Shown here in pieces: positions 18,039-27,512 of a DNA stretch of 64,000 nucleotides (position 1 is its first letter; each line of letters begins with the position of its first letter). The notes beneath the pieces are model-generated. The model did not search any database. It was not told the origin of the DNA and saw only the letters and a list, made by a program, of their open reading frames with translations. This DNA is from DATKEJ01 sp963768715 (GTDB taxonomy: Bacteria > Bacteroidota > Rhodothermia > Rhodothermales > DATKEJ01). Location of the stretch: the NCBI GenBank assembly GCA_963768715.1, contig CAVYJC010000010.1:372001-436000 (forward strand). Reading direction: 5' to 3'. A program made the position numbers and the translations under genes.

Positions 18039-19454
18039 ATGACCCCAAAAGAGGCCATCGACTTCGCTAAGGAGTCCGGCGCATTGGTCGTCGACATTCG
18101 ATTCACCGATTTATTCGGAGCCTGGCAACACTTCTCCATGCCGATCGAACAGTTGAGTGAGGACATGTTCGAGGAAGGGATCGGCTTCGACGGATCATCG
18201 ATTCGCGGCTTCCAGACGATCAACGTATCGGACATGCTGCTATTCCCCGATCCGTCTTCGGCCTTCATGGATCCGTTCTACGAGATCGCGACAGTCTGCT
18301 TTATTTGCGACATCCGCGATCCCATCACGGGCCAGCGCTACACGCGGGATCCGCGTTACGTCGCCCAGAAGGCGGAAGCCCACCTCAAAGCTTCCGGTAT
18401 CGCAGATACGGCCTTTTTCGGTCCCGAAGCCGAATTCTACATCTTCAACGACGTTCAGTATCAGAACGGACCCGATCAGGCGTACTACTCGATCGACTCG
18501 GACGAGGCCCCCTGGAATGCGGGCCGCGACGAGATCCCCAACCTGGGCCACAAGATGCGGCTGAAGGGAGGCTACTTCCCCACCCCGCCGAACGATCAAC
18601 TTCAGGATGTCCGCACCGAGATGATGCTCACGCTCATTGATGCCGGCATCGACGTGGAGGTGCAGCACCACGAAGTGGGTGGCGCCGGTCAGGCCGAAAT
18701 CGACCTGCGGTTCGACACGCTTCTGAAAATGGCCGACAACATCCAGAAGTATAAGTACATCATCAAGAACGTCGCCTTCCAGAACGGTCTGACCGTGACG
18801 TTCATGCCGAAACCGGTCTATAAGGACAACGGATCAGGCATGCATACGCATATGAGCCTGTGGATGGACGGCAAGCCGCTGTTTTATGACGAGTCGGGCT
18901 ATGCGCTCCTCTCCGACATGGCCCGTCACTACATCGGCGGCGTGCTGAAGCATGCGGCAGCCATCCTCGCCTTCGCAGCGCCCACAACGAATTCGTACAA
19001 GCGGCTCGTGCCGGGATACGAGGCGCCGATCAACCTCGTGTACAGCCAGCGGAACCGCAGTGCGTGCGTCCGTATCCCAACATACTCGAACAGTCCGAAA
19101 GCGCGACGAATCGAGTTCCGTGCACCCGATCCGACCTGCAACCCCTACCTGGCCTTCTCGGCCATGCTGATGGCTGGGCTGGACGGCATCCAGAATCGGA
19201 TCGAGCCCCCGGCGCCGGTCGACAAAGACCTCTACGAGCTTCCGCCTGAGGAGAAGGCAAATATTCCGCAGACGCCTGCGAATCTGGCCGATGCCATGAC
19301 GGCGCTCGAGGAGGATCACGAATTCCTCCTCAAAGGCGACGTGTTTACCTCTGACCTCATCGAGACGTATCTCGAGTACAAGCGCTCGGTAGACGTGGAC
19401 GCGCTTAATACGCGGCCGCATCCCTACGAATTCGAGATGTATTTCGACATCTAG
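18039..19454 (+). CDS. glnA: Glutamine synthetase type I
   Basis: Makes glutamine from glutamate, ammonia and ATP. Length is 471 residues, as for GSI-beta enzymes. Visible signatures are GFDGSSIRGFQ near residue 50, the active-site NGSGMHTHMSLW block, and NRSACVRIP. Tyr399 sits in DLYELPPEE, the site that is adenylylated in the GSI-beta subgroup, which agrees with a GlnE-type adenylyltransferase gene encoded 175 bp downstream. A strong AGGAGG site precedes the ATG. It is followed by a clear terminator, so glnE is probably transcribed from its own signal or by read-through. Confidence 0.97.
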   Translation: MTPKEAIDFAKESGALVVDIRFTDLFGAWQHFSMPIEQLSEDMFEEGIGFDGSSIRGFQTINVSDMLLFPDPSSAFMDPFYEIATVCFICDIRDPITGQRYTRDPRYVAQKAEAHLKASGIADTAFFGPEAEFYIFNDVQYQNGPDQAYYSIDSDEAPWNAGRDEIPNLGHKMRLKGGYFPTPPNDQLQDVRTEMMLTLIDAGIDVEVQHHEVGGAGQAEIDLRFDTLLKMADNIQKYKYIIKNVAFQNGLTVTFMPKPVYKDNGSGMHTHMSLWMDGKPLFYDESGYALLSDMARHYIGGVLKHAAAILAFAAPTTNSYKRLVPGYEAPINLVYSQRNRSACVRIPTYSNSPKARRIEFRAPDPTCNPYLAFSAMLMAGLDGIQNRIEPPAPVDKDLYELPPEEKANIPQTPANLADAMTALEEDHEFLLKGDVFTSDLIETYLEYKRSVDVDALNTRPHPYEFEMYFDI

Positions 19455-19473
19455 GACGCGTCATTTCCGAATC

Positions 19474-19510
19474 GAAGGGCTCGTCGGTGCAAACCGGCGA
19501 GCCCTTCGTG
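19474..19510 (+). terminator. Terminator hairpin after glnA
   Basis: A 15-bp stem (GAAGGGCTCGTCGGT paired with ACCGGCGAGCCCTTC, one G-U) closes a GCAA tetraloop, 19 bp after the glnA stop; the following GTGTTTAAA tract is only weakly T-rich. Confidence 0.75.
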
Positions 19511-19629
19511 TTTAAATTGGTGACGGCTACCAGAGAAGTGCGTCGCACTCTCTCGACATATGATAACCGAACCAATGAGGCCGCGACCCGGTGATCAAGG
19601 CGGATAAACCTGGCGGAGGAGTTAATCAG

Positions 19630-22600
19630 ATGGACGGGCGACTGGCGGACCGCCTTGCTGCCATCAAGGGACATCCCGCCTTCGTGGGCGATCGCCCACT
19701 GCGCGAGGTCCTCCGTCACCATATCTCCGACGCCCCGGAACCTGAACGGGTACTGGCTCAGCTCGAGCGTTTCCTCGAAAAAGCCGGCGAGGATCCCGTC
19801 CTCCTCGACTTCTGCGTCGAAGACCCGAGGCGCCTGGGCATGCTCCTCACCATTCTCGCCGGGAGCGCCTTCCTGTCGGAGATTCTCATTCGGAATCCGC
19901 ACCTCTTCCGTCAGTGGGCGATGGACCAGAATGACGCGCGCCGGCGCAAGCGTGAGATGGAACGGACGGCTGTCGAAATGGACCGCGCCATTATCGCCGA
20001 GTTGTCAGACATCCACGATTTCGAAGGCCGGAAGCTCGCGCTTCGACGATTTCACAGGCGCGAGCTGTTTCGCATCGCCGCGTCCGACATCCTGGGCTTT
20101 TGGGACATGCCCGCCGTCACACGACAACTCTCCCTTCTCGCCGACTCTCTGATTCGGGCCGCCGTCGAGACCGCATCCGAACGCGTGGGCGTCGTGCCTG
20201 CGGGACTGGCGATCGTCGGGATGGGGAAACTTGGGGGCAGCGAGCTCAACTACAGCTCCGATATCGACCTTCTGTTCATCGCGGGATCCGACGCGGCGCA
20301 GTACAACACCCTCGGCGCGGCCACGATCGACGTCCTTGGCGGCATCACGGCGGAGGGCTTCCTGTATCGTGTCGACATGCGGCTGCGTCCCTGGGGAGGC
20401 GCCGGTGCGCTCGTCCACACGGTGGATGCATTTCTGGCCTACCTGCGCAATCACGGCGAGGATTGGGAAAAGCAAGCGCTCCTCAAAGCCCGGGTTCTCG
20501 CGGGCAACGTCGTCGTCGGCAAGGAGTTCATGGACCGCGTGTCGGCCCTCCTGCTCGAGTCCGCCGGTGACCCGCAAGCCTCGGTTCTCGGTATGAAGCG
20601 CCGGATCGAGAGAGAGCTCGTCAAAGAAAGGTCGCCTCTGGGGCGACGTCAAGCAGGGCCGCGGGTCGATTCGAGATATCGAATTCGTTGTTCAATTCCT
20701 TCAGCTTACGCACGGACGAGAGCATCCCGAAATCCGAACGCAAAACACTGTCAAAGGCCTGACTGAACTCCATCGAGAGGGTCTTCTTACAGCCGAGGAC
20801 TATCGCGTACTGAGCGATGGTTACGCGTTCCTTCGCGTCGTCGAGCACCATCTGCAGCTCCAGCACAATCGCCAGACACACGCCATTCCGCGAGATCACC
20901 ACCGCGTCGACCTTCTTGCGCGTCGATTGGCCTTCGACGGCGAGTACCCAGGGAAGAAGCTCATCGCACTGTACGAGCAACACGCTGACGCGATACACGC
21001 CGTGTTCGAGCGAATCGTCGGAGGCGTAGAGGATGATAGCGGTCAGGATTCCGACGACGTGCTGCCGCACGTAACACGCATGGCGCCGTCCTATGGCGAA
21101 ACGTTCACTGCCGCCGAGATCGCTCGGCATGCGGCGCTGGTGCGCCGCCTCACCGAAGAGCATCCGCTGGGGTTCTCCGTCGAGGAGACGGTCACGAATC
21201 AGTGGCGAGTCACCATCGTGAGCTACGACCACGTCGGCATGCTGTCGATCATTACCGGACTTCTTCAGGCGTTCGGATTCGACATCATCGATGGCCACAT
21301 TTTCACATACGAACCGAAAGGCGATGAATCGAGCGTCGTCATCCCGACAACCCCGACTTCGGTCGTAATAGGAGGGATTCCTCACTCCGTTCGGGATGAC
21401 ACGTCTGAGCCGAATCGATCTGACAGGCAACGGATCGTCGACGTCTTCACTGTCCGCTCCGTTTCCGGCTCGACGAACGCTCATGCCTGGGATCTTTACG
21501 AAGATGACCTGCGCCACATGATTCGTGAGCTCGGACGGGGGCACCGTGCTCAAGTGCAAGGTGAACTCGCCGAGCGGGTCGTCGCGGCCACTCCCCGATC
21601 TACCGAATTGCGCCAACTCTACCCGATAGACATTTCTATCGACAATGAAACCGACGAGCGATACACGGTGCTTCACATCGATGCGCCCGACACGGTCGGC
21701 TTTCTCTATGAGTTGACGAATGCGCTCTCCCTGCTCGACGTCGACATCGCACGTGTGGATGTTCTATCGGTCGGCGAGCGGGTTCGTGACACCTTGTACG
21801 TGACCGATCTGAACGACCGCCGGCTCACGGATGAGCGCGACCAGACCCGAGTGCGCGTTGCGACCGTTCTCGTACAGCATTTCATCCACCTGCTTCCCCT
21901 TGCCCCGAATCCAGCCGCGGCGCTGAAACAGTTCAGACTCCTTATTGCCGACCTGTTTCGCCGTGACGATTGGTTGAAGGAGATCAATTCGCTGGAGCGT
22001 CCCGAAGTGCTCGACGCTCTGGCGCGGCTGCTGGGTGTGAGTGACTTCCTCTGGGCCGATTTCCTTCGCATGCAGCATCAGAACATTTTCCCGCTCATGG
22101 AGGATGTCGAAGCGCTCACTGCTTTTCAGTCTCGTCGAGAAATGGCTGCAGAGCTGGCGGGAGTTCTCGAAGCGACGGGCAGCGCCGAGGCACGGATCGA
22201 CGCCCTGAACGCATTCAAAGATCGTTCGCTTTTCCGCATCGACATGCGATACATCCTCGGTCGCATCGATGAGTTCGGCGAATTCTCCGCCGAGTTGTCG
22301 GATCTGGCGGAGGTCGTCGTCGAGCAAGCGCTCGCGGAAAGCATCGAGTTCGAACGCGGAATTTGCGGCGATCCAGCTTTCGAGGGCGGGGGCATCTGCC
22401 CCCTGACGGTTTGCGCCCTCGGAAAATTCGGCGGCAGGGAGCTCGGATTCGCGTCCGACATAGAGCTGCTGTTCATCTACGAAGCGAACGGTACGACGGG
22501 CGGTCCTGAGATTGTTACGAACGCTGAGTTCTTCGACCGCGTGGCCAAGCGCTTCCTCTCGTACGTCAGAACGAAGAGCGACGGCATCTTCGAGGTGGAT

Positions 22601-23248
22601 CTGAGGCTGAGGCCGTACGGGCGCTCCGGCAGTCTCGCGGTGTCGATCGCCTCGTTCCAGCGCTACTTCTCACTGGAAGGAGCCGCCTGGCCCTACGAAC
22701 GCCAGCTGATGGTGAAATTGAGGCCGGTCGCAGGCGACAACGCCCTCGGCCACCACATCTTATCCATCCGAAGCGACATCCTGACAAACCTCGGCCCCTT
22801 CGACGTATCCGCGATGAGAGCCATGCGCGAGCGCCAGCTCCGCCACATCGTGCGACCGGGAACGCTGAACGCGAAGTACAGTCCGGGTGGACTCGTCGAC
22901 GTCGAGTACCTGGTGCAAGGCATGCAGATCACTTATTGCAATCGCTTCCCCGAATTGCTGGAGCACCGAAACACTCGGTCGGCTTTGCGCCGCCTGCACG
23001 AGCTGGGACTCATATCGGAGCCCGAGCATGCCGCCCTGGACGACGCATTGATATTCCTTCGACGCGTCATCGACGGGCTGCGCATGGTACGGGGGAATGC
23101 GAGAGATCTTACGCTCCCTGCCGATCAGACGCAGGAGATGCTGTATCTGGCACGGCGCCTTGACTACGCCGATCCGCGCGCTCTCCTACCCGAACTAATG
23201 CGTCATATGGGGGCCGTCGAGTCGATAAACTCGAAACTGCTAGCGTAA
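19630..23248 (+). CDS. glnE: Glutamine synthetase adenylyltransferase/adenylyl-removase with two internal ACT domains (frameshift near 20630)
   Basis: GlnE turns GS off by AMP transfer to its tyrosine and on by phosphorolysis. GGAGGAG lies 9 bp before the ATG at 19630. The first nucleotidyltransferase centre is GMGKLGGSELNYSSDIDLLF (about 196-215), the second ALGKFGGRELGFASDIELLF (about 928-947). The frame breaks near 20630 (AAAGAAAGG). One base fewer restores KGRLWGDVKQGRGSIRDIEF and joins the rest, giving about 1,205 residues against 946 in E. coli. The extra length is two ACT domains between the halves (RVTIVSYDHVGMLSIITGLL, about 525-610; YTVLHIDAPDTVGFLYELTN, about 675-750), as in GlnD. 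The first ACT carries a 63-bp palindromic insertion. Confidence 0.88.
21338..21400. repeat. 63-bp palindromic element inserted in frame within glnE
   Basis: The element is bounded by a perfect 10-bp inverted repeat, GTCATCCCGA (21338-21347) and TCGGGATGAC (21391-21400). Its interior (CCGACTTCGGTCG, GGAGGGATTCCTCACTCCGT) matches a type of dispersed intergenic repeat I recognise from several phyla. At 63 bp it adds exactly 21 codons and keeps the glnE frame open. It falls in the loop between strands 2 and 3 of the first ACT domain. Confidence 0.8.
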
Positions 23249-23386
23249 GAATGCGTCTGAGTTATGGATCGCCCCCCCAAAGTATTTGCCCTGCGAGCGT
23301 CGGGCGTCCGCATTTTCTAAATTGGTAGCTTTCGAGCTTGTCTCGTTGTAACGGTCTTAGGCCCAAGGAAACAGCTTACGGTAGGC

Positions 23387-23995
23387 ATGGCCAACGCCCC
23401 CGCTTCGACCCCTTCGGTATCGAGTCTGCAGGATCAGGGCCTCGTCAAAGAGGCTCTGGACGGCAGCCAGGAGGCGTTCAGCCAGTTGATGGAGAAGTAT
23501 CGCAATCCGATACACCATCACATCTATCGCATGGTTCGCGACAAGCGTCAGGTTGAGGATCTCGTCCAGGAGATCTTCATCAAGGCCTTCTCGTCTCTCT
23601 CCTCCTACTCGACCAACTACGCGTTCTCGACCTGGCTCTACAAGATCGCGACGAATCATACGATCGACTTCCTCCGCAGGAAGAAGCTTTCAACGTTGTC
23701 GATCGATCAACCGCTGCAAACGAAGGACGGCGAGCTCGAATACGAACTTCCCGACTCGACATATCGTCCCGATCGACATATCGTGGAGGATCAGCGCCGA
23801 CTGCTGATCCAGGAAGCGATCGACTCGCTCCCGCCAAAGTATTATCGCGTGATCATCCTGAGACACCAGCAGGAAAAGAGCTACGAGGAGATTGCTCAGG
23901 AGCTCGATTTGCCGCTCGGTACCGTGAAGGCGCACATCTTTCGGGCCCGTGAGCTTCTTTACAAGCGTCTTCGACACAAGCGCGAAAGCCTTTGA
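23387..23995 (+). CDS. ECF-type RNA polymerase sigma factor
   Basis: A 202-residue sigma-70 family protein with only regions 2 and 4. Region 2 is around residues 30-100 (QVEDLVQEIFIKAFSSL, FSTWLYKIATNHTIDFLRRK); region 4 is a C-terminal helix-turn-helix (YEEIAQELDLPLGTVKAHIF). It directs polymerase to a stress or envelope regulon. The next gene, 71 bp downstream, encodes an exported LiaF/toastrack-like protein, which may be a partner or target. No anti-sigma factor with a zinc motif is seen nearby. Confidence 0.9.
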   Translation: MANAPASTPSVSSLQDQGLVKEALDGSQEAFSQLMEKYRNPIHHHIYRMVRDKRQVEDLVQEIFIKAFSSLSSYSTNYAFSTWLYKIATNHTIDFLRRKKLSTLSIDQPLQTKDGELEYELPDSTYRPDRHIVEDQRRLLIQEAIDSLPPKYYRVIILRHQQEKSYEEIAQELDLPLGTVKAHIFRARELLYKRLRHKRESL

Positions 23996-24066
23996 CGCCA
24001 GTCTGGGAACGCAACTCCGCGTTGCAGGCTGTCGTACACGCGATAGTTCGCCACTCTACTAACAGC

Positions 24067-24960
24067 ATGGCACTCACCGCCTTGAAGAGATCATCTGCGC
24101 TTACAGCCCTCCTCGTGCTCGGGCTGGGCGTTCCGCTCGCGGTCATCGCGGTGAGCGAAAGGCATTTCTTCGAAGTGGAGCACGAGGACGAGGAAGAGCT
24201 CGCTGCCACGCTTGAAATAGTCCTTGGAAACGTCACCATCGGACGCGCAGACGACGGCTATCTCTTCCAGGCCGAAGTGCTTCTCGAAAACGAGAAATTG
24301 ATCCCGGACTTCAACTATCGGGTTAAGAACGGCAAGGGCCGCCTCGACGTCGACCTGACAACAGTCAAGGACAAGAAGGATGCGGTCAGCCTTCCGGACC
24401 TGGGGAAAGTGAAGGAAACCGAATGGAATCTGTACTTCGGAAACGAGGTGCCGATCGACCTCTACATGGATCTTGCCGGCACGGCCTCTGACTTGGACTT
24501 CTCCGGTATCCCGCTGAGTCGATTGCGTGTTGAAATCGAGGCAAGCAAAGGTTCGCTCCGATTCGATCGGCCGAACCCCGTCGATATGGATTATCTCAGC
24601 GTCGAGTCGGGTGCCAGCGAGATAGAGGCGCACGGTCTGGCCAACGCAAGAGCCGAGCACATGCGCTTCAAAGGCGGAATGGGCAAGTTTACCCTCGATT
24701 TCACCGGGGATCGTCCGATGCGCCCCGGCGCTGTAGCCGACATCGAGATCGGGATGGCCTCGCTCGACGTGACCCTCCCTTCGAAAGGACCGATTATCCT
24801 CTACGTTCCCGACAACTGGTTCTGTTCGGTCAACGTGCCTAATGGGTATATCAAGCAGGACAAAGGGGTGTACCGAAGTCCGGACTATCGGACAGGCGCC
24901 GACGCGTTCACCGTGAAGGTGGAGGCTGGGCTGGGTAGCGTGAATTTCGCCACCCGGTAA
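24067..24960 (+). CDS. Membrane-anchored/exported toastrack (LiaF/DUF2154-like) domain protein
   Basis: The start at 24067 gives an N-terminal hydrophobic segment (ALTALLVLGLGVPLAVIAVS); an in-frame TTG overlaps the sigma factor stop but adds an unlikely leader. The mature 260 residues form a beta-rich protein with repeated patterns (GKGRLDVDLTTVKD, ASKGSLRFDRPN, GGMGKFTLDFTG, AGLGSVNFATR) typical of the right-handed toastrack fold in LiaF-like envelope-stress proteins. Pairing with an ECF sigma gene supports an envelope-stress role. The family match is by pattern, so the precise function is uncertain. Confidence 0.7.
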   Translation: MALTALKRSSALTALLVLGLGVPLAVIAVSERHFFEVEHEDEEELAATLEIVLGNVTIGRADDGYLFQAEVLLENEKLIPDFNYRVKNGKGRLDVDLTTVKDKKDAVSLPDLGKVKETEWNLYFGNEVPIDLYMDLAGTASDLDFSGIPLSRLRVEIEASKGSLRFDRPNPVDMDYLSVESGASEIEAHGLANARAEHMRFKGGMGKFTLDFTGDRPMRPGAVADIEIGMASLDVTLPSKGPIILYVPDNWFCSVNVPNGYIKQDKGVYRSPDYRTGADAFTVKVEAGLGSVNFATR

Positions 24961-24990
24961 GGCAGAGAGTCATTCCCTCGGGGTGCAGCT

Positions 24991-25025
24991 AACACCAAAC
25001 ACCGAACATCAAATACCAAACTTCG
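24991..25025. repeat. Heptanucleotide repeat, unit AACACCA (5 degenerate copies)
   Basis: AACACCA, AACACCG, AACATCA, AATACCA, AACTTCG in succession, 30 bp after the toastrack gene. Confidence 0.75.
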
Positions 25026-25054
25026 GTGCAGGGAGGCAAAAAGGACGCGGCTCA

Positions 25055-25085
25055 CTTCGAACCTCGAACCTCGAACTTCGAACAC
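25055..25085. repeat. Heptanucleotide repeat, unit CCTCGAA (4 copies)
   Basis: CTTCGAA, CCTCGAA, CCTCGAA, CTTCGAA, then a partial unit. Same gap as the AACACCA tract but a different unit. Confidence 0.8.
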
Positions 25086-25135
25086 CGCTACGCGACGCGA
25101 CTGCCAGGACTACAGTTTGGTATTGGGCGTGCCAT

Positions 25136-25183
25136 AAAAAAGCTCCTGACCAGTAACGTAAGGACGGTTACTGATCAGGAGCT
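25136..25183 (-). terminator. Strong Rho-independent terminator for the pyrG/small-protein transcript
   Basis: On the minus strand a 17-bp stem (AGCTCCTGATCAGTAAC with GTTACTGGTCAGGAGCT, one G-U pair) is followed by six U residues. The single mismatch on the plus strand becomes a G-U pair on the minus strand, which fixes the orientation. A second palindrome (AGCCC..CGTACG..GGGCT, 25204-25229) lies between it and the small gene. Confidence 0.85.
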
Positions 25184-25249
25184 TGGAAACTGGCTTTTAC
25201 CAAAGCCCATGACCGTACGGTTACGGGCTGTTCGGCTAAAGTGAGAGAC

Positions 25250-25444
25250 TCACTTTTTCTTCAGAACGGGTAGCCCATTCTTGGTCTCAACGACCATGTA
25301 CTCGGGCGGAACAGAGTCCATAGCCCCTGCTTTCTGCTCTTTGCCGAAGTAGTACAGGGTGCGCTGCAACCCATTCTTTAGCGTGGTTTCGCGAGAATGG
25401 AGCACATACGTCGTCCCGCGAGAGTTCTTATAGGTGTAGGCCAT
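25250..25444 (-). CDS. Small conserved protein of 64 residues, function unknown
   Basis: A basic 64-residue protein (starts MAYTYKNSRGTTYVLHSRE, ends NGLPVLKKK). Its pattern of beta-strands (TTLKNGLQRTLYYFGKE, EYMVVETKNGLPVL) is like a group of small conserved hypothetical proteins that I recall from several phyla, without known function. It is followed by a strong terminator. It lies about 195 bp downstream of pyrG on the same strand, so it may have its own promoter. Confidence 0.75.
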   Translation of the reverse strand: MAYTYKNSRGTTYVLHSRETTLKNGLQRTLYYFGKEQKAGAMDSVPPEYMVVETKNGLPVLKKK

Positions 25445-25639
25445 AATTACAGTGCTTCGGTTAGTAGGATGAGTTGAAAAGATTCCTTTGAGGGTCGGTC
25501 GTTTCCGCGATCATTCAGAACTGACAAGCTTCCAAGTTGGGCACAAAATGACAATAAATCGATCGTCCCCCTTATTGGCAATATAAGAGAGCCAGAGAGG
25601 AATATGCACAATCGGTGGAAAAAATCCAGCCTGGCGCTC

Positions 25640-27334
25640 TCAGGCCTTTTCAACGGACGGGATACCGGGATCTCCTTGAAGCACACCGTCGCCCGAGCTC
25701 GAGTCCTCAGATGCCGCTTCGAAAGCCAGGCAAGCCTTCACGAATGACATGAAAAGTGGGTGGGGACGCTGGACCGCCGTTCGGAACTCCGGATGGAACT
25801 GGACGCCAAGAAACCATGGGTGAGCGGGATTCTCAATGATCTCGACCAGGTCCCGATCGGGATTGAAACCGCTCAGACGCAGCCCGTTTTCCGTGAGCAC
25901 CTGTCGATAGTCATTGTTCACCTCGTAACGATGACGGTGACGTTCTCTGACCGTCTCGGTGCCGTACGCTTCTCTGGCGAGCGTGCCCTCCACCAGATCA
26001 CAGCGGTACGCGCCGAGCCGCATCGTCCCTCCCTTGTCGACGATGGCACGCTGCTCCTCCATGAAGTCTATTACCGGGTGCGGCGTACTGGGATCGAACT
26101 CGACCGAGTTCGCTTTCTCCAAACCGCAGATGTTCCGCGCGAACTCGATCACTGCACACTGGAGACCGAGACAAATACCGAAAAAGGGTATTCCGTTTTC
26201 GCGGACATACTTGATCGCCCCGATCTTCCCTTCGATGCCCCGCTCTCCAAATCCCGGAGCAACGAGGACGCCCGATACACCGTCAAGAAGCTGATCCACA
26301 TTGTCCGGCGTCAGATCGTCGGACAGAACGGGTACTACCTCGACGGACGCTCTGTGGTTCGCTCCGGCAACGATGAAGCTCTCGATGATGGATTTGTACG
26401 CGTCCTTGTGTTCCACGTATTTCCCGACGATCGCAATGCGAATGTGACGTTCAGGGGTACGGACACGTTCGAGAAACTCGATCCATTCCGAAAGGCCCGG
26501 ACCCACTCCTCGTTTCTCCACTTCGTCCGTCAATCGCAGCTTCCTGATCACGACATCTTCGAGATCCTGTGCCTGAAGCAGAAGAGGCACTTCGTAGATT
26601 GACTTTGCATCGCGGGCCTCGATCACGGAATCGGACTCAACGTTGCAGAACAGGCCGATCTTGGCGCGCAGCTCCGCATCGAGCTCGTACCCCGAGCGAC
26701 ATGCGAGAATGTCGGGCTGAAGTCCGTACGAGAGCAGCATCTTCACGGAATGCTGCGTGGGCTTCGTCTTCAGCTCACCCGAAGCCGGAAGAAACGGCAC
26801 AAGCGTCAGATGAATCTCACACGTGCTGCCCTGGCCAAGCTGCAGGCGCAGTTGGCGAATCGCCTCCAGATAAGGTTGGCTTTCGATGTCGCCGACCGTC
26901 CCGCCGATCTCGGTGATGACTACGTCGTAGTCCCCGGTCTCCCCCAACGCACACATCCGTGTCTTGATCTCGTCGATGATGTGCGGAACAACCTGAACGG
27001 TCTTCCCCAGATAAGCGCCGGCGCGCTCTTTGGTCAAGACCTCCCAGTAGACCTGACCCGTCGTGACGTTGTTCTTCTGGGACATGCTTATGCCCAGGAA
27101 ACGCTCGTAGTGGCCCAGATCGAGATCGGTCTCCGCGCCGTCATCCGTGACGTACACCTCCCCGTGCTCGTACGGATTCATCGTACCCGGGTCGATGTTG
27201 ATGTACGGATCGAACTTCTGGATGGTCACGCGGAGCCCACGCGATTCGAGAAGTAGTCCGAGGGAGGCCGCGAATATTCCCTTGCCAAGAGATGAGGTCA
27301 CGCCCCCGGTCACAAAAATGTACTTCGTGTTCAC
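25640..27334 (-). CDS. pyrG: CTP synthase
   Basis: Converts UTP to CTP using ATP and ammonia from glutamine. The 564-residue protein shows the N-terminal synthetase domain (KYIFVTGGVTSSLGKG, IQKFDPYINIDPGTMNPYEH, GGTVGDIESQPYLEAIRQLR) and a C-terminal class I glutamine amidotransferase with the nucleophile in FGICLGLQ near residue 385 and a His-Glu pair in VQFHPEF. Full length, no anomalies. The neighbouring small gene and terminator lie downstream. Confidence 0.98.
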   Translation of the reverse strand: MNTKYIFVTGGVTSSLGKGIFAASLGLLLESRGLRVTIQKFDPYINIDPGTMNPYEHGEVYVTDDGAETDLDLGHYERFLGISMSQKNNVTTGQVYWEVLTKERAGAYLGKTVQVVPHIIDEIKTRMCALGETGDYDVVITEIGGTVGDIESQPYLEAIRQLRLQLGQGSTCEIHLTLVPFLPASGELKTKPTQHSVKMLLSYGLQPDILACRSGYELDAELRAKIGLFCNVESDSVIEARDAKSIYEVPLLLQAQDLEDVVIRKLRLTDEVEKRGVGPGLSEWIEFLERVRTPERHIRIAIVGKYVEHKDAYKSIIESFIVAGANHRASVEVVPVLSDDLTPDNVDQLLDGVSGVLVAPGFGERGIEGKIGAIKYVRENGIPFFGICLGLQCAVIEFARNICGLEKANSVEFDPSTPHPVIDFMEEQRAIVDKGGTMRLGAYRCDLVEGTLAREAYGTETVRERHRHRYEVNNDYRQVLTENGLRLSGFNPDRDLVEIIENPAHPWFLGVQFHPEFRTAVQRPHPLFMSFVKACLAFEAASEDSSSGDGVLQGDPGIPSVEKA

Positions 27335-27512
27335 TGGCTGGAGACTTTAGAAGCACCACTGACCCCGAACCGAAAACACTGTCGATGTATACGAGCCACG
27401 ATACTCACAACGACGCTCTGTGCGTGCTTCGGGGGACCTCGCTACGTGCGAATAGATCGGGATTCAAAGTACGGATCTGGCCGCCACTTGTGCAATGAAG
27501 ATTCGGAAAGGG

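Noticed and set aside
18834..19421. 195-codon minus-strand frame opposite glnA
   Set aside because: Antisense to strongly conserved glutamine synthetase coding; no family features.
20620..20640. Programmed ribosomal frameshift in glnE at AAAGAAAGG
   Set aside because: GlnE is not known to need frameshifting, no stimulatory element is evident, and similar single-base shifts occur in many other genes of this window, so an indel error is simpler.
20621..21676. 351-codon minus-strand frame opposite glnE
   Set aside because: It is antisense to clear GlnE/ACT coding sequence; codon-phase mirror effect in a G+C-rich gene.
23281..23330. Bacteroidota-type promoter (TTTG and TAnnTTTG) upstream of the ECF sigma gene
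   Set aside because: A TTTG and a TAAATTGG are present but their spacing (about 29 bp) does not fit the usual 17-23 bp, so no promoter was called.
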